Positions 28,478-38,160 of a stretch of 64,000 bases of DNA are shown here, one piece after another (positions within the stretch are counted from its first letter, which is position 1; each line of letters begins with the position of its first letter). The notes under the pieces are model-generated. The model did no database searches. It worked only from the letters and a program-made list of their open reading frames with translations, and was not told where the DNA came from. Source of the DNA: Flavobacterium collinsii (GTDB taxonomy: Bacteria; Bacteroidota; Bacteroidia; Flavobacteriales; Flavobacteriaceae); contig NZ_CADCST010000148.1 of the NCBI RefSeq assembly GCF_902804485.1, forward strand, positions 1 through 64,000. Direction: 5' to 3'. The position numbers and the translations under genes are program-made.

Positions 28478-28511
28478 TTTTAGGAGATTTAGTAGTACAT
28501 ATTTTTACAAA

Positions 28512-29834
28512 ATGATTACATATAGTAAACTAGGTAAGAAAGGAAATTTAGGGAATCAGCTTTTTCAAATTGCATCTACTATAGGATTGGCAGTTGAAAA
28601 CAGACAAGATTTTCTTTTCCCAGAATGGAAATATCAGTCCTATTTTAAGAATAAATTGCCGCTATTAGAACCAGATCTGCTTAGTTTTGTAGCTGTTGAA
28701 GAAAAAGAATACAATTATTATAAAAGAGAATTAGGAAAAGAGAACTATGATATTTCAGGTTGGCTTCAGACAGAAAAGTACTTTGATAAAGAATTAGTGA
28801 AGCATTATTTTGAGTTTTCAGAAGTTTTAATTGACCGGTTAATGGAAAAATATCAGGAAGCCTTTACTAAACCTACAATCTTAATTTCAATTCGAAGAGG
28901 AGATTTTGTAGACCATCCAGATTATCTTCAATTACCTATACATTATTACCTTAACAGTTTAGCTCGTTTTTTTCCCGACTGGCAGGCCCGCAATTTGATT
29001 GTTTTAAGTGATGATATTAAATATTGTAAATTTCATTTTTCATTTTTAGAAAATGCCTTTTTTGGGGATCAGTTAAATGAAGCCGAACAATTATGTTTAG
29101 GATCATTATGCGATGATTTCGTAATTAGTAATTCTACTTTTTCATGGTGGTCAGCATGGTTAGGGCAAAAAAGCAATTCAAAAATAGTAAGACCTTATAA
29201 AAATTTTGATGGATTAAAAAGTTTAGAATTAGATGATAAAGATTATTATCCGGAGAGCTGGATAAATTACAATCATAGTGATGATAAACCTAAACTGGAA
29301 AATTTAGCTTTTTGCATAGAAACGAAAAATAATACAGAAGCGATTAAAAATTATATCAGTGATTATTTTGATGTGAATATTGTTTTTGGAAAAAATGAGA
29401 TAGATGTACATGAGGATATCTACTTTTTAAAGAAAGATTATTTTTTGCCGCCTTTTTTACTGTATGTTGGCTGGTTAAAACTTAAAAATTCTGGAAGTAA
29501 AATTGTTATTAATAGAGTTGTTAAAACGTTCAAAGTTTCGAAAAGATTTGATTACAACGAGTTTTTAGTTCAAAAAGATTTTGGCCTGTTCTCGAGAATT
29601 TTTTCATTTCCAAAACTAGCAACAACAGGCAAACATAATTTTGATATTTACTTGCAGCGAAACAAATGTAAACTTCTAGAATCAGAGAATGTTTTTTCAG
29701 ATGATATTGTATTGTATTCTTGTGTAGGTGAATTCTTTGGTATAGGCGGATATCATTATAGTCTTAAAAAATATGTAATGCGAAAAGAAATACAACTAAA
29801 AAAGAGAATCAAAAAAATTCTTTCGATTAAATAA
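28512..29834 (+). CDS. GT11-family glycosyltransferase with extra C-terminal domain
   Basis: N-terminal 240 residues match alpha-1,2-fucosyltransferase-type GT11: GNLGNQLFQIASTIGLA near the start, SIRRGDFV with R128, R129 and D131 as the GDP-fucose motif, and VISNSTFSWWSAWLG near 209-223. GT11 enzymes are usually about 290 residues; this one has 440. Residues from about 255 on form a second unit with no motif I know (KNEIDVHEDIYFLKKDYF, FFGIGGYHYSLKKYV) and a very basic tail. No GDP-fucose genes lie in the window. Confidence 0.8.
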   Translation: MITYSKLGKKGNLGNQLFQIASTIGLAVENRQDFLFPEWKYQSYFKNKLPLLEPDLLSFVAVEEKEYNYYKRELGKENYDISGWLQTEKYFDKELVKHYFEFSEVLIDRLMEKYQEAFTKPTILISIRRGDFVDHPDYLQLPIHYYLNSLARFFPDWQARNLIVLSDDIKYCKFHFSFLENAFFGDQLNEAEQLCLGSLCDDFVISNSTFSWWSAWLGQKSNSKIVRPYKNFDGLKSLELDDKDYYPESWINYNHSDDKPKLENLAFCIETKNNTEAIKNYISDYFDVNIVFGKNEIDVHEDIYFLKKDYFLPPFLLYVGWLKLKNSGSKIVINRVVKTFKVSKRFDYNEFLVQKDFGLFSRIFSFPKLATTGKHNFDIYLQRNKCKLLESENVFSDDIVLYSCVGEFFGIGGYHYSLKKYVMRKEIQLKKRIKKILSIK

Positions 29835-29837
29835 ATT

Positions 29838-31010
29838 ATGACAGACAAATTACATATAGCTTATATAGTATCACATTATCCGCATAAGGCATTTGGTCAC
29901 GACGGAGGTTTAGGTACAAGTGTTTATAATCTAGTGGAGAAACTTAATGTTTTGGGAATTAAAGTTTCAGTTTTTATATACGGTCAAAAAAAAGAATTTA
30001 TTCTTGAAGAAGAAAATGTAACGATTTATAGTTTAACCGATAGCAGAACACGTTTTTTTAGATTTTATTTTAACAGAAAAAAAATTGAAACAGTCATAAA
30101 CGAAACCATTACTAAAAAAAAGATTGATATTATTGAAGCGCCGGATTGGACCGGAATAACAGCGCTTATGAATTTTAAAATTCCGTTAGTAATTAGATTT
30201 CATGGCAGTGATGCCTATTTTTGTCATTTAGAAGGAAGAAAGCAGAAATCGAAAAATTATTGGTCTGAAAAACTAGCACTCAAAACAGCAAAAGGATTTG
30301 TAGCGCCAACTACTTTTGCAGGAGCGCTTTCGAAGAAAATATTTAAGTTAAAAAATAAAGAAATAAAGACAATTCATTATGGACTAAAACTGCAAAACTT
30401 TACAAACGATTCTCCTGCGATTTACGAAAAAGGGTTGGTTTTGTATGTTGGAACCTTAATTCGTAAAAAAGGAGTTTTAGAACTGCCTGCTATTTTTAAC
30501 AAAGTGCGTAACGATTTTCCCAACGCAAAACTAATTTTAATTGGCAGTGACTCCAGAGACATCAAGACAAATTCAAGCTCTACCTGGCAATTGATGCAAA
30601 GTCAATTTGAAAAGGATGATTTGAGTAGTGTAGAATACCTGGGTAAAATTCCATACAATGAAGTCGAAAACTATATAAAGAAAGCAAATGTTTGTGTATT
30701 TCCAACCTTTGCCGAAACATTGGGAATGGTTACGATAGAGTCTATGGCGATGAAAAAAGGAGTCGTTAATAGTAATATTGGCTGGGCGCAAGAACTTATA
30801 GTCGACGGAGAAAGCGGTTATCTGGTACATCCTACAGATCATGATTTATTTGCCAATAGAATTAAAGCATTGCTTAAAGAAGAATCGCTTTGCTTAAAGA
30901 TAGGAGAACAAGCCAGAGAAAGAGTGGAAGCTAAATTTGATATTAATAAGGTTGTACAAGAGAATATTGAATTTTATAAAACAATAATCAACCAAAATTT
31001 AAAGCCATAA
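29838..31010 (+). CDS. Glycosyltransferase family 4 (GT-B)
   Basis: Retaining enzyme, 390 residues. The N-terminal domain carries the glycine-rich GHDGGLGTSVYNLVEKL and RFHGSDAYF; the donor domain carries LYVGTLIRKKGVLELP and the E-x7-E motif FAETLGMVTIESMAMKKG (E at about 293 and 301). Close to well-formed GT4 sugar transferases. It is coupled by TAATG to the following GT2. Confidence 0.9.
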   Translation: MTDKLHIAYIVSHYPHKAFGHDGGLGTSVYNLVEKLNVLGIKVSVFIYGQKKEFILEEENVTIYSLTDSRTRFFRFYFNRKKIETVINETITKKKIDIIEAPDWTGITALMNFKIPLVIRFHGSDAYFCHLEGRKQKSKNYWSEKLALKTAKGFVAPTTFAGALSKKIFKLKNKEIKTIHYGLKLQNFTNDSPAIYEKGLVLYVGTLIRKKGVLELPAIFNKVRNDFPNAKLILIGSDSRDIKTNSSSTWQLMQSQFEKDDLSSVEYLGKIPYNEVENYIKKANVCVFPTFAETLGMVTIESMAMKKGVVNSNIGWAQELIVDGESGYLVHPTDHDLFANRIKALLKEESLCLKIGEQARERVEAKFDINKVVQENIEFYKTIINQNLKP

Positions 31011-32545
31011 TGATAATTATTTATCATAAAAAAAATAAGGTTGTTGAGGTAGAGTTCGAAAAGAAAATAGTGCATTTTTCGCAAGTTAATATCGCAAAAA
31101 CGCTATTTGAAATGGCTGACCTGCATCCCCATAGTTTAATAGTTTGGTGCCATATTGATTTTAAAACGAATTTAAATATTTCAAAATTTCAGGATGTTTT
31201 TCATCATTCTAAAGTAATGGCGTCTTATAATCCATTTTCTAAATCGTTCTTGTCAGATTCTATTGGTTATGTCGAGGAATCACCATTTATAAAAATTAAT
31301 AAAAAAGTTAGTTATCCAACCTGGCAGACAAGTAGTCTTGTTGGCGGTCTTAATGCCTCTGTTTTATTGGCTCTGAACGGAAAAATTAAAACGACTTTTA
31401 ATTTTGATTATTTTTTACATTCTATGGCAAAATTGACCATGGAGAAAGGACTTTTTTGTTACTCAGAGCCATCATTACTAATTGATAATACTGTAGAATT
31501 AAAAGAGCAGAAAACAAACACCTATACTTTATTTCGATTTGTAAAACAGCATTATAGAACCCGCTGGGTATTTTTGTTGTTTTTGAACTTGTTGCTGTTT
31601 AAAAGAAAACTGAGTATTATTCCATTACTGTATTGTCTTATTTATCGAAGACGAAAATTGCAAAATGATTTGTTAGAGCATATTGAAGTTCAATCGTCAA
31701 AGCAAGTATTTAGTACAGAAACTATTGATGTAATAATTCCAACTATTGGACGAAAACAATATTTATACGATGTTTTGAAAGATTTATCAGTACAGAGTCA
31801 TTTGCCCAAAAATGTTATAATTGTAGAACAAAATACAAATTTAGAAAGTGTTTCAGAACTTGACTATCTTCAAACCGAAAGTTGGCCATTTAAAATTAAA
31901 CATACATTTACACATCAGGCAGGAGCTTGTAATGCGAGAAATTTAGCATTAGCACAAGTAGAGAGCGAATGGGTTTTTTTGAATGACGATGACAACAGAT
32001 TTGCTCCTGACTTAATCAAAGAAACTTTAGAAAAATGTAGAAAATTTGGTGTAACAGTTGTAAATAACTGTTATTTAAAGAAAAACGAGACAAAAGAGTT
32101 TGATGTTGTAAATCAGGCTTCGATATTTGGGTCAGGAAATAGTTTTATGACTAGCGTGCTACTTAAAAAAGTTTCTTTTAGAATGGGGTTTGAATTTGGT
32201 TATGGAGAGGATAGTGATTTTGGAATGCAATTGCGTAATACAGGAGCAGACGTCGTATATTTTCCTGGTCCTGAAATTTTACATTTAAGTGCCCCAATGG
32301 GAGGGTTTAGGACAAAACCTGTTTTAGTCTGGAAAGAGGATCTAATTCAGCCCAAACCTTCGCCTACAATAATGTTGTATAAACAATTACACTTAACAGA
32401 AGAACAAATAAGTGGATATAAAATAATCTTATTTTTCAAATTTTATAAGGTTCAGGCAATTAAAAATCCATTATGTTATTATAAAAATTTCCAAAAGCAG
32501 TGGAAACAAAGCCTGTATTGGGCAAATGAATTAATTAGTAAATAA
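31010..32545 (+). CDS. Large glycosyltransferase family 2 with unassigned N-terminal domain
   Basis: 511 residues. The GT2 domain starts late, near residue 240, with DVIIPTIGRKQYLYDVLKDL, then VIIVEQNTN, ACNARNLALAQ, the metal site FLNDDDNRF (about 323-331) and GYGEDSDFGMQL. The first 230 residues are another domain: LIVWCHIDF and WQTSSLVGGLNAS recall a degenerate GT-A acceptor region, followed by a basic hydrophobic stretch near 175-205 that could sit on the membrane. The domain layout suggests a duplicated or fused transferase. Confidence 0.82.
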   Translation: MIIIYHKKNKVVEVEFEKKIVHFSQVNIAKTLFEMADLHPHSLIVWCHIDFKTNLNISKFQDVFHHSKVMASYNPFSKSFLSDSIGYVEESPFIKINKKVSYPTWQTSSLVGGLNASVLLALNGKIKTTFNFDYFLHSMAKLTMEKGLFCYSEPSLLIDNTVELKEQKTNTYTLFRFVKQHYRTRWVFLLFLNLLLFKRKLSIIPLLYCLIYRRRKLQNDLLEHIEVQSSKQVFSTETIDVIIPTIGRKQYLYDVLKDLSVQSHLPKNVIIVEQNTNLESVSELDYLQTESWPFKIKHTFTHQAGACNARNLALAQVESEWVFLNDDDNRFAPDLIKETLEKCRKFGVTVVNNCYLKKNETKEFDVVNQASIFGSGNSFMTSVLLKKVSFRMGFEFGYGEDSDFGMQLRNTGADVVYFPGPEILHLSAPMGGFRTKPVLVWKEDLIQPKPSPTIMLYKQLHLTEEQISGYKIILFFKFYKVQAIKNPLCYYKNFQKQWKQSLYWANELISK

Positions 32546-32551
32546 AAAAAC

Positions 32552-34168
32552 TTGATAAAATCTATTACTGTTATAAAACCTTTGCAAAGTCAGACACTCG
32601 TGTTTGATAATCAGTCGCGCAAAGTTAGTATTGATTTAGCTCAGGTTAATCTTTCAGATTGTAATTCATTCGATATAAAAATTGTTTTTTCAAAGCCGGT
32701 AATACAATTTCGCAGTCACGAATATACATGGCAAAAAATGAAAAATAATTTTATCGCAAATGAATTTAGTCCCAAAATTGTAAAATTCCAAAATGAAAAG
32801 GTTATTCAGGCAAACATAACAAGTGGAATTTGGGAAATTGATCATCGTGATCCAACTGTTTTACTATGGAGATTCAATCCCGAATCAGCGTCGCCTATTA
32901 CAATCTTTTCAGGGAGCCAAAATAGAAAAACTACAGTACAGGCCAAACAAGAGTTTAGTTTTGTCGAAAGCCCTGCTTTATTATTTCCTGAAAAAGAAGC
33001 TATTGAATTAAGTAGATCAATATATCCATTTTCGGCAGTTGCATGTTTTACGGATCATTGTGATTTTGATACAGCTGAAAATTTAACCATTCAGAGAACG
33101 TTTTTTAAAGAAAATCAGATAAAGATAACAAAAGGATTTTTCTTAAACCATTTTTCTAAAAGAGCAAATAACGCATCCTTCCAAAATCAAAAAGAGGAAC
33201 TTTTAGAATGGAGTAAGGACGGACATGAATTGTGTTACCATTCACTTTCACAATCTATAAAATCAAATGCTGAAAGTTTACATGATTTTAAATACTTTGT
33301 TCCACCATCAAGTAATTTAAAAGTTTGGATTGATCACGGATATCAACCCTATAATTTATCACTCTTTAAAAAAAACGATATCAACGAAGGAGAATTTGGG
33401 ACAATTTTGAAAAATAAAAACATTGATGTTTTGTGGAACTACATAGATTCCGGAACCGCAACAAATGGGGTGATAAATCAATTTAACCCACAACATTTTA
33501 CTCTGTCAGTCTTTTTAAAAGGGATTAAAGATTTTGGACTGATTAAGAAAATGCAATTGATGATTAAAAACAGTATTTTTCATTATTACAATGACGAGGA
33601 TAATATTCAGAAATATAGGAATACCGTAACAAACTTTAAAAAAATAGTCTTTCAAAGAAAATGGGAATCGATTTTTCTATTAATGAAAGATTCTCTTAAA
33701 CTTGGCGCTTCTGTTTTCTCCGTCTTTTTATTTTGGAATACCAATAAGTTTAGACCTTATAGATTGGCTAAATATTCGCCAATTCTATTTAAACATAATT
33801 TTGAAGATAAAGAATTCTATATATTTCAGACCCTAGAAATGTTAGATTTTAAAAAATCGTTATCAGAAGAAAATATAAAAACATTGATAAACGAAAAAGG
33901 AGTTTTTATTGCACATACCTATTTTTCAGTTCCAATGGAATACCATAGCGGGAAATTATTTTCATCCCCAACAAAAATAGACGAGAAAGTTGCCGAGAGA
34001 TTCCAATTTCTATCAGAGAAAATCAAAAATAAGGAAGTTTGGAATCCAACACTTTCAGAGCTTATTGCGTATTGGAAAGGTTTTGAGAAAATAGTTTTTG
34101 ATATAGATATAGATGGGAACTTGTTTGAAAAAAGCGCCACAGGTTTAGAAATGCGAAAAGTAATTTAA
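32552..34168 (+). CDS. Polysaccharide deacetylase-like protein with N-terminal beta domain
   Basis: 538 residues from a TTG start seven bases after the previous gene; the next in-frame ATG is about 60 residues in, inside the beta-rich start. Residues 1-150 look like a beta-sandwich. From about 165 the chain resembles the NodB fold: VACFTDHCDFDT gives the metal Asp pair, GFFLNHF a strand, and DGHELCYHSLSQS a His pair four apart in place of the usual H-x3-H. KVWIDHGYQPY may hold a further site residue. No signal peptide is seen, so it would act in the cytoplasm. It could deacetylate a lipid-linked intermediate; function is inferred from fold motifs only. Confidence 0.6.
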   Translation: MIKSITVIKPLQSQTLVFDNQSRKVSIDLAQVNLSDCNSFDIKIVFSKPVIQFRSHEYTWQKMKNNFIANEFSPKIVKFQNEKVIQANITSGIWEIDHRDPTVLLWRFNPESASPITIFSGSQNRKTTVQAKQEFSFVESPALLFPEKEAIELSRSIYPFSAVACFTDHCDFDTAENLTIQRTFFKENQIKITKGFFLNHFSKRANNASFQNQKEELLEWSKDGHELCYHSLSQSIKSNAESLHDFKYFVPPSSNLKVWIDHGYQPYNLSLFKKNDINEGEFGTILKNKNIDVLWNYIDSGTATNGVINQFNPQHFTLSVFLKGIKDFGLIKKMQLMIKNSIFHYYNDEDNIQKYRNTVTNFKKIVFQRKWESIFLLMKDSLKLGASVFSVFLFWNTNKFRPYRLAKYSPILFKHNFEDKEFYIFQTLEMLDFKKSLSEENIKTLINEKGVFIAHTYFSVPMEYHSGKLFSSPTKIDEKVAERFQFLSEKIKNKEVWNPTLSELIAYWKGFEKIVFDIDIDGNLFEKSATGLEMRKVI

Positions 34169-34174
34169 TATAAA

Positions 34175-35044
34175 ATGAATCATAAACTAAAAACAATATT
34201 GTTTAAAACTCTCGCTTTGTTGCCCAATAAAGTAGATGATTATTGCTATCATAAAATTCAGAGTTCTTTTGATAAAATGACGTTAGAAGACCGCCTAAAA
34301 AGTGTCGAATCGACTTATTCCAGGCTTTCAAAAGTTTTAAATGATTTGAATATTGATTTAAAAGATAAAACAGTTTTTGAGTTTGGTTCAGGTTGGTTTC
34401 CGGGAATGCCCTATTTCTTTAAGTATAAATTGGAGGTTAAAAGGATAGCTACTTATGATATTAACAAACACTTTAAAAAAGAAACGATTCTGAAATTAAA
34501 TGGTCTTTTTTCTGAAAGATATGGATTTGATGTGATACCCAATTTTAGTAGTAAATATGCACTTCCAAACGGAATTGAGTATTTTCCGGATCATAACATT
34601 GTAACAAATGAACTTCCGGATATTGATGTTGTGTTTTCGCGTTATGTTCTTTCGCATATGAACGAGAATGATGTAGATATTTTACATCGGAAGATGAGAG
34701 CCGAACTTAAAAAAGGAACCTACATTATTCATTTTATTTCGCCAAGCGATTTAAGGCAACATGGTGATAGTACTTTATCCTTACAGGATTTTTTGCAGTA
34801 CAGCAAAGAACAATGGAATAGAATTCACACTAAATTTGATTATCACAATCGTTTAAGATTGCCTCAGTTTTTGGAAATTTTTAAGAAATACAATTACGAA
34901 ATTGTTCATTTAGAATCTGACAGTTTGATATCAGGAACACCAAAGTATGATTTGTTTAAGAAAGTTCAACTTCATGAGGATTATCGCAAATATTCAGATA
35001 AAGAATTAACAGCAGGAAATATTTTCGTGGTTTTAAAAGTATAA
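34175..35044 (+). CDS. Class I SAM-dependent methyltransferase
   Basis: 289 residues. The SAM-binding motif is VFEFGSGWFPGMPYFF (about 68-83), followed by TYDINKHFKKE as the acidic end of strand 2 and DVVFSRYVLSHMNENDVD as motif post-I/IV. Helical N- and C-terminal extensions surround the Rossmann core. Six-base gaps to both neighbours place it in the operon. A sugar O-methyl group is the likely product. In Wzt-dependent systems methylation can cap a chain, so this is one candidate for the terminal modification. Confidence 0.78.
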   Translation: MNHKLKTILFKTLALLPNKVDDYCYHKIQSSFDKMTLEDRLKSVESTYSRLSKVLNDLNIDLKDKTVFEFGSGWFPGMPYFFKYKLEVKRIATYDINKHFKKETILKLNGLFSERYGFDVIPNFSSKYALPNGIEYFPDHNIVTNELPDIDVVFSRYVLSHMNENDVDILHRKMRAELKKGTYIIHFISPSDLRQHGDSTLSLQDFLQYSKEQWNRIHTKFDYHNRLRLPQFLEIFKKYNYEIVHLESDSLISGTPKYDLFKKVQLHEDYRKYSDKELTAGNIFVVLKV

Positions 35045-35050
35045 AATACA

Positions 35051-36064
35051 ATGAATTTACAAGTACACTTTTCCTTAGTAGTTTGTACCTACATGCGCCC
35101 GAAACAATTATTAAATCTGCTGCAATCTGTTCAGAAACAAAAACTATATCCGAATGAGATACTAGTTATTGATGGTTCTACAAATAAAGAAACAGAAAAG
35201 ATAATTAATGAAAATTCATTTCAGGGGTTACAATATATTTTAGTTTCGCAAGAAAACAGAGGGCTGACAAAACAAAGAAATATCGGTATATCTAAAATAA
35301 ATAAAGACAGCGAAATAGTTTGTTTTTTGGACGATGATACGGTTTTAGAACCGGATTATTTTTCTGAGATTATTAAAACCTTTCAAAATCACTTAGATGT
35401 TACTGGAGTTGGAGGAGTGGCTGTTAATGATTATAAATGGAGACCTCAAATTAAAGACTCTTTCTATAACAGAAAAAAGTATTTTCTATTTGAAAATTAT
35501 TTTTATAAAGAGGGAACTCGCAATGTTGTTAGAAATTATTTAGGTCTTGGTGCCGGTTTAGGTTCTGGAAAGATGCCAAATTTTTCACATGGAAGAACTT
35601 CTGGATTTCCTTTGACAGGAAAAATATATGAAGTCGATTTGCTAATTGGAATGTCAATGGCATTTAGAAGAACTGTTGTTGAGAATATTAAATTTTCCAA
35701 ATTTTTTGAAGGTTATGGGTTATATGAAGATGCAGATTTTAGTATAAGAGCGTTGAGTTTTGGTAAAAACACAATCAATACCAAAGCACAGTTGTCACAT
35801 TTTCATGCTCCTTCAGGACGTCCCAACCAATATCAGTACGGAAAAATGGTAGTAAGAAACGGATGGTACGTTTGGCGCGTTAAAAACGCAAATCCAAGTT
35901 TAAAAGATCGTTTCAAATGGAATGCAATAACTGTTTTACTAACCTTAATACGATTTACGAACATACTTACAGCTGAGAATAAGAAAATGCCTTTTACTGA
36001 GGCAATAGGCAGAAGTATTGGCTGGTGTACTTTAGTATATAATAAACCCAAAGTATTGCGATGA
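35051..36064 (+). CDS. Glycosyltransferase family 2 (GT-A)
   Basis: 337 residues. HFSLVVCTYMRPKQLLNLLQ and LVIDGSTNKET lead to the metal site CFLDDDTVLEPDYF (about 96-109), then LIGMSMAFRRTVV and YGLYEDADFSIRAL as the acceptor-base region. A HAPSGRPNQYQYGK segment near the C-terminus recalls the GT2 subgroup that ends in RxxQ/xxH motifs. It overlaps the next gene by 4 bases. Confidence 0.88.
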   Translation: MNLQVHFSLVVCTYMRPKQLLNLLQSVQKQKLYPNEILVIDGSTNKETEKIINENSFQGLQYILVSQENRGLTKQRNIGISKINKDSEIVCFLDDDTVLEPDYFSEIIKTFQNHLDVTGVGGVAVNDYKWRPQIKDSFYNRKKYFLFENYFYKEGTRNVVRNYLGLGAGLGSGKMPNFSHGRTSGFPLTGKIYEVDLLIGMSMAFRRTVVENIKFSKFFEGYGLYEDADFSIRALSFGKNTINTKAQLSHFHAPSGRPNQYQYGKMVVRNGWYVWRVKNANPSLKDRFKWNAITVLLTLIRFTNILTAENKKMPFTEAIGRSIGWCTLVYNKPKVLR

Positions 36065-37041
36065 AAACAAAAGTTTATGTTTATGGACTTTGTGATGTTT
36101 TTTATGATGGATATTATATTCAAGGGATTAAAGAACTTTATAAAGAATTTGAATTTAATATTGCTAAGTTTCCCAAATTCAATCAGGGTACCTTTGCATT
36201 TATTGTTGAAAAGGAAAATTATTCAAAGAAAATTATTATTGATTCAAAAGATTCTAATCAGATTCATTTAGCTGAATTAGAGTGGTGTGATGTTTATGGG
36301 AAAGTGAATTGTAATGAGTATCATTTACCTATCGAAAGCTCAAGAAAAATTATGGCTATTGGGCCAAGTTTTGGGGTTAGAATCTGGAGTTTATTGAAAA
36401 CATTGTATTATTTATTTCTAAATTTTATTCGATTTAAAAATTCTATCACTAATAAAAGAGAGTTTGTTGCCAACTATTGGAGGCAATATAAAAGGCTGCA
36501 ACTAAAAAGTTACCATTTAACTCAATCCTCAAAAAACGAAGTCTTTTTTTTAAATAGCATATGGAAAAAGGAAAGCGAAACCAATAAAAACAGAGCTTTA
36601 TTTATAGAAACTTGTAAGAACAGTCCGTTACTTCGTTTTGAAGGGGGGTTTGTAGCAAGAAGTAATGGAGACAATTTAGGGTTGGATGATTTGGTGTACT
36701 CAAAAACAATTCCTTTGAGGCTGTATATAAAAAAGAGTAAAAGGTCGGCTTTTGTATTTAATACACCGGCAGTTTTATCTTGTCATGGTTGGAAATTAGC
36801 TGAATTTCTGGCTCTGGGAAAAGCAATTATCACCACTTCTCATCGCAATAAATTGCCAGAAGTTTTAGTAAATGAAAAGCACTTAATGTACGTTGAAAAT
36901 CAAAGTGAAATTAACCAGGCAATTGAAAAATTAACTACTGATGTCAGCTTTAAAAGAAAACTGGAAGTCGAAAGTAGAAATTATTTTGATACGTATCTTA
37001 CTCCATGTAAAGTTATTTCCAGATTAATAGAAAAAAAATAA
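36061..37041 (+). CDS. Probable GT-B glycosyltransferase (divergent)
   Basis: 326 residues with a poorly conserved N-terminal half. The C-terminal part has LSCHGWKLAEFLALGKAIIT (about 239-258), then LPEVLVNEKHLMYVE and an acidic Glu-rich turn, as in the nucleotide-binding end of GT-B enzymes. No E-x7-E is present. It sits without gaps between a GT2 and a GT4, so a glycosyl transfer role is likely; family and sugar remain open. Confidence 0.6.
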   Translation: MKTKVYVYGLCDVFYDGYYIQGIKELYKEFEFNIAKFPKFNQGTFAFIVEKENYSKKIIIDSKDSNQIHLAELEWCDVYGKVNCNEYHLPIESSRKIMAIGPSFGVRIWSLLKTLYYLFLNFIRFKNSITNKREFVANYWRQYKRLQLKSYHLTQSSKNEVFFLNSIWKKESETNKNRALFIETCKNSPLLRFEGGFVARSNGDNLGLDDLVYSKTIPLRLYIKKSKRSAFVFNTPAVLSCHGWKLAEFLALGKAIITTSHRNKLPEVLVNEKHLMYVENQSEINQAIEKLTTDVSFKRKLEVESRNYFDTYLTPCKVISRLIEKK

Positions 37042-38160
37042 ATGAAATTTGTATTAATTAGTCATGTCTCGCACCTTTCTAAACAGGGACTGTTTTTTGG
37101 TTACGCACCCTATATTCGGGAAATGAATATATGGCTTAGAGCTGTTGATGAGGTGATTATTGTAGCTCCATTGCAAAAAGGGGAGCCAACAGCAATAGAT
37201 ATTCCCTACAAGCACAATAAAATCGATTTTAGAGAAACAGCCGATTTTAATTTTATTACGATTAAGAATAGTTTGAGTTCAATTTTGAAATTACCAACGA
37301 TTTTTTGGGAGGTATTTAAGGCTATGAAAAATGCCGATTACATTCATTTACGTTGCCCGGGGAATATGGGACTAATTGGTTGTTTGGTTCAGATTTTATT
37401 TCCGTGGAAAATGAAAACAGCAAAATATGCCGGAAATTGGGATCCAAAAAGTAAACAGCCTTTGACTTATAAAATTCAAAAATGGATTTTGAGTAATGAA
37501 TTTTTAACACGAAAAATGCAGGTGCTGGTGTATGGAAGTTGGGAAAACCAGTCAAAAAACATAAAGCCTTTTTTTACAGCCACCTATTTAGAGTCTGAGA
37601 AAGAAATCGTTGCGAAAACAAGTTTTGATTCGTCAATAAAATTCATTTTTGTTGGTAGTTTAGTTTTGGGAAAAAACCCGCTGTATAGTATAAAATTAGT
37701 GGAAAAACTGTCAAAAAAAGAAGCAAATGTAGTTTTGAATTTATACGGTGAAGGGCCAGAAAGAAAGAAAATAGAAAGTTACATTCAGAGCAATAACCTT
37801 CAGAACTTCATTTTTTTACATGGGAACCAAAATCATGAAATAATTAAAAAAGCATATCAAAACAGCCATTTTGTGATCTTGCCTTCAAAAAGTGAAGGTT
37901 GGCCAAAAGCCATTGCTGAGGGCATGTTTTGGGGATGTGTTCCTATTGTAAGTAAGGTTTCATGTTTGCCTTTTATGTTAGATTTTGGGAAGAGAGGTAT
38001 TTTGTTAGAAATGAATTTAGACCAGGATATAAAACAAATTGAAAAATTAATTGATGTTCATAGTAGTTTTGATATGAAAAGTCAATTAGCTGCAAGTTGG
38101 TCTCAAAATTATACCGCAGATGTTTTTGAAGCTGAGATACAAAAGCTGTTAGTAAAATGA
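37042..38160 (+). CDS. Glycosyltransferase family 4 (GT-B)
   Basis: 372 residues. HLRCPGNMGLIG in the acceptor half; FIFVGSLVLGKNPLYSIKLV, NLYGEGPERKKIE and the E-x7-E motif KSEGWPKAIAEGMFWGCVPI (E at about 289 and 297) in the donor half. It starts at the base after the previous stop and overlaps the following GT4 by 4 bases. Confidence 0.9.
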   Translation: MKFVLISHVSHLSKQGLFFGYAPYIREMNIWLRAVDEVIIVAPLQKGEPTAIDIPYKHNKIDFRETADFNFITIKNSLSSILKLPTIFWEVFKAMKNADYIHLRCPGNMGLIGCLVQILFPWKMKTAKYAGNWDPKSKQPLTYKIQKWILSNEFLTRKMQVLVYGSWENQSKNIKPFFTATYLESEKEIVAKTSFDSSIKFIFVGSLVLGKNPLYSIKLVEKLSKKEANVVLNLYGEGPERKKIESYIQSNNLQNFIFLHGNQNHEIIKKAYQNSHFVILPSKSEGWPKAIAEGMFWGCVPIVSKVSCLPFMLDFGKRGILLEMNLDQDIKQIEKLIDVHSSFDMKSQLAASWSQNYTADVFEAEIQKLLVK

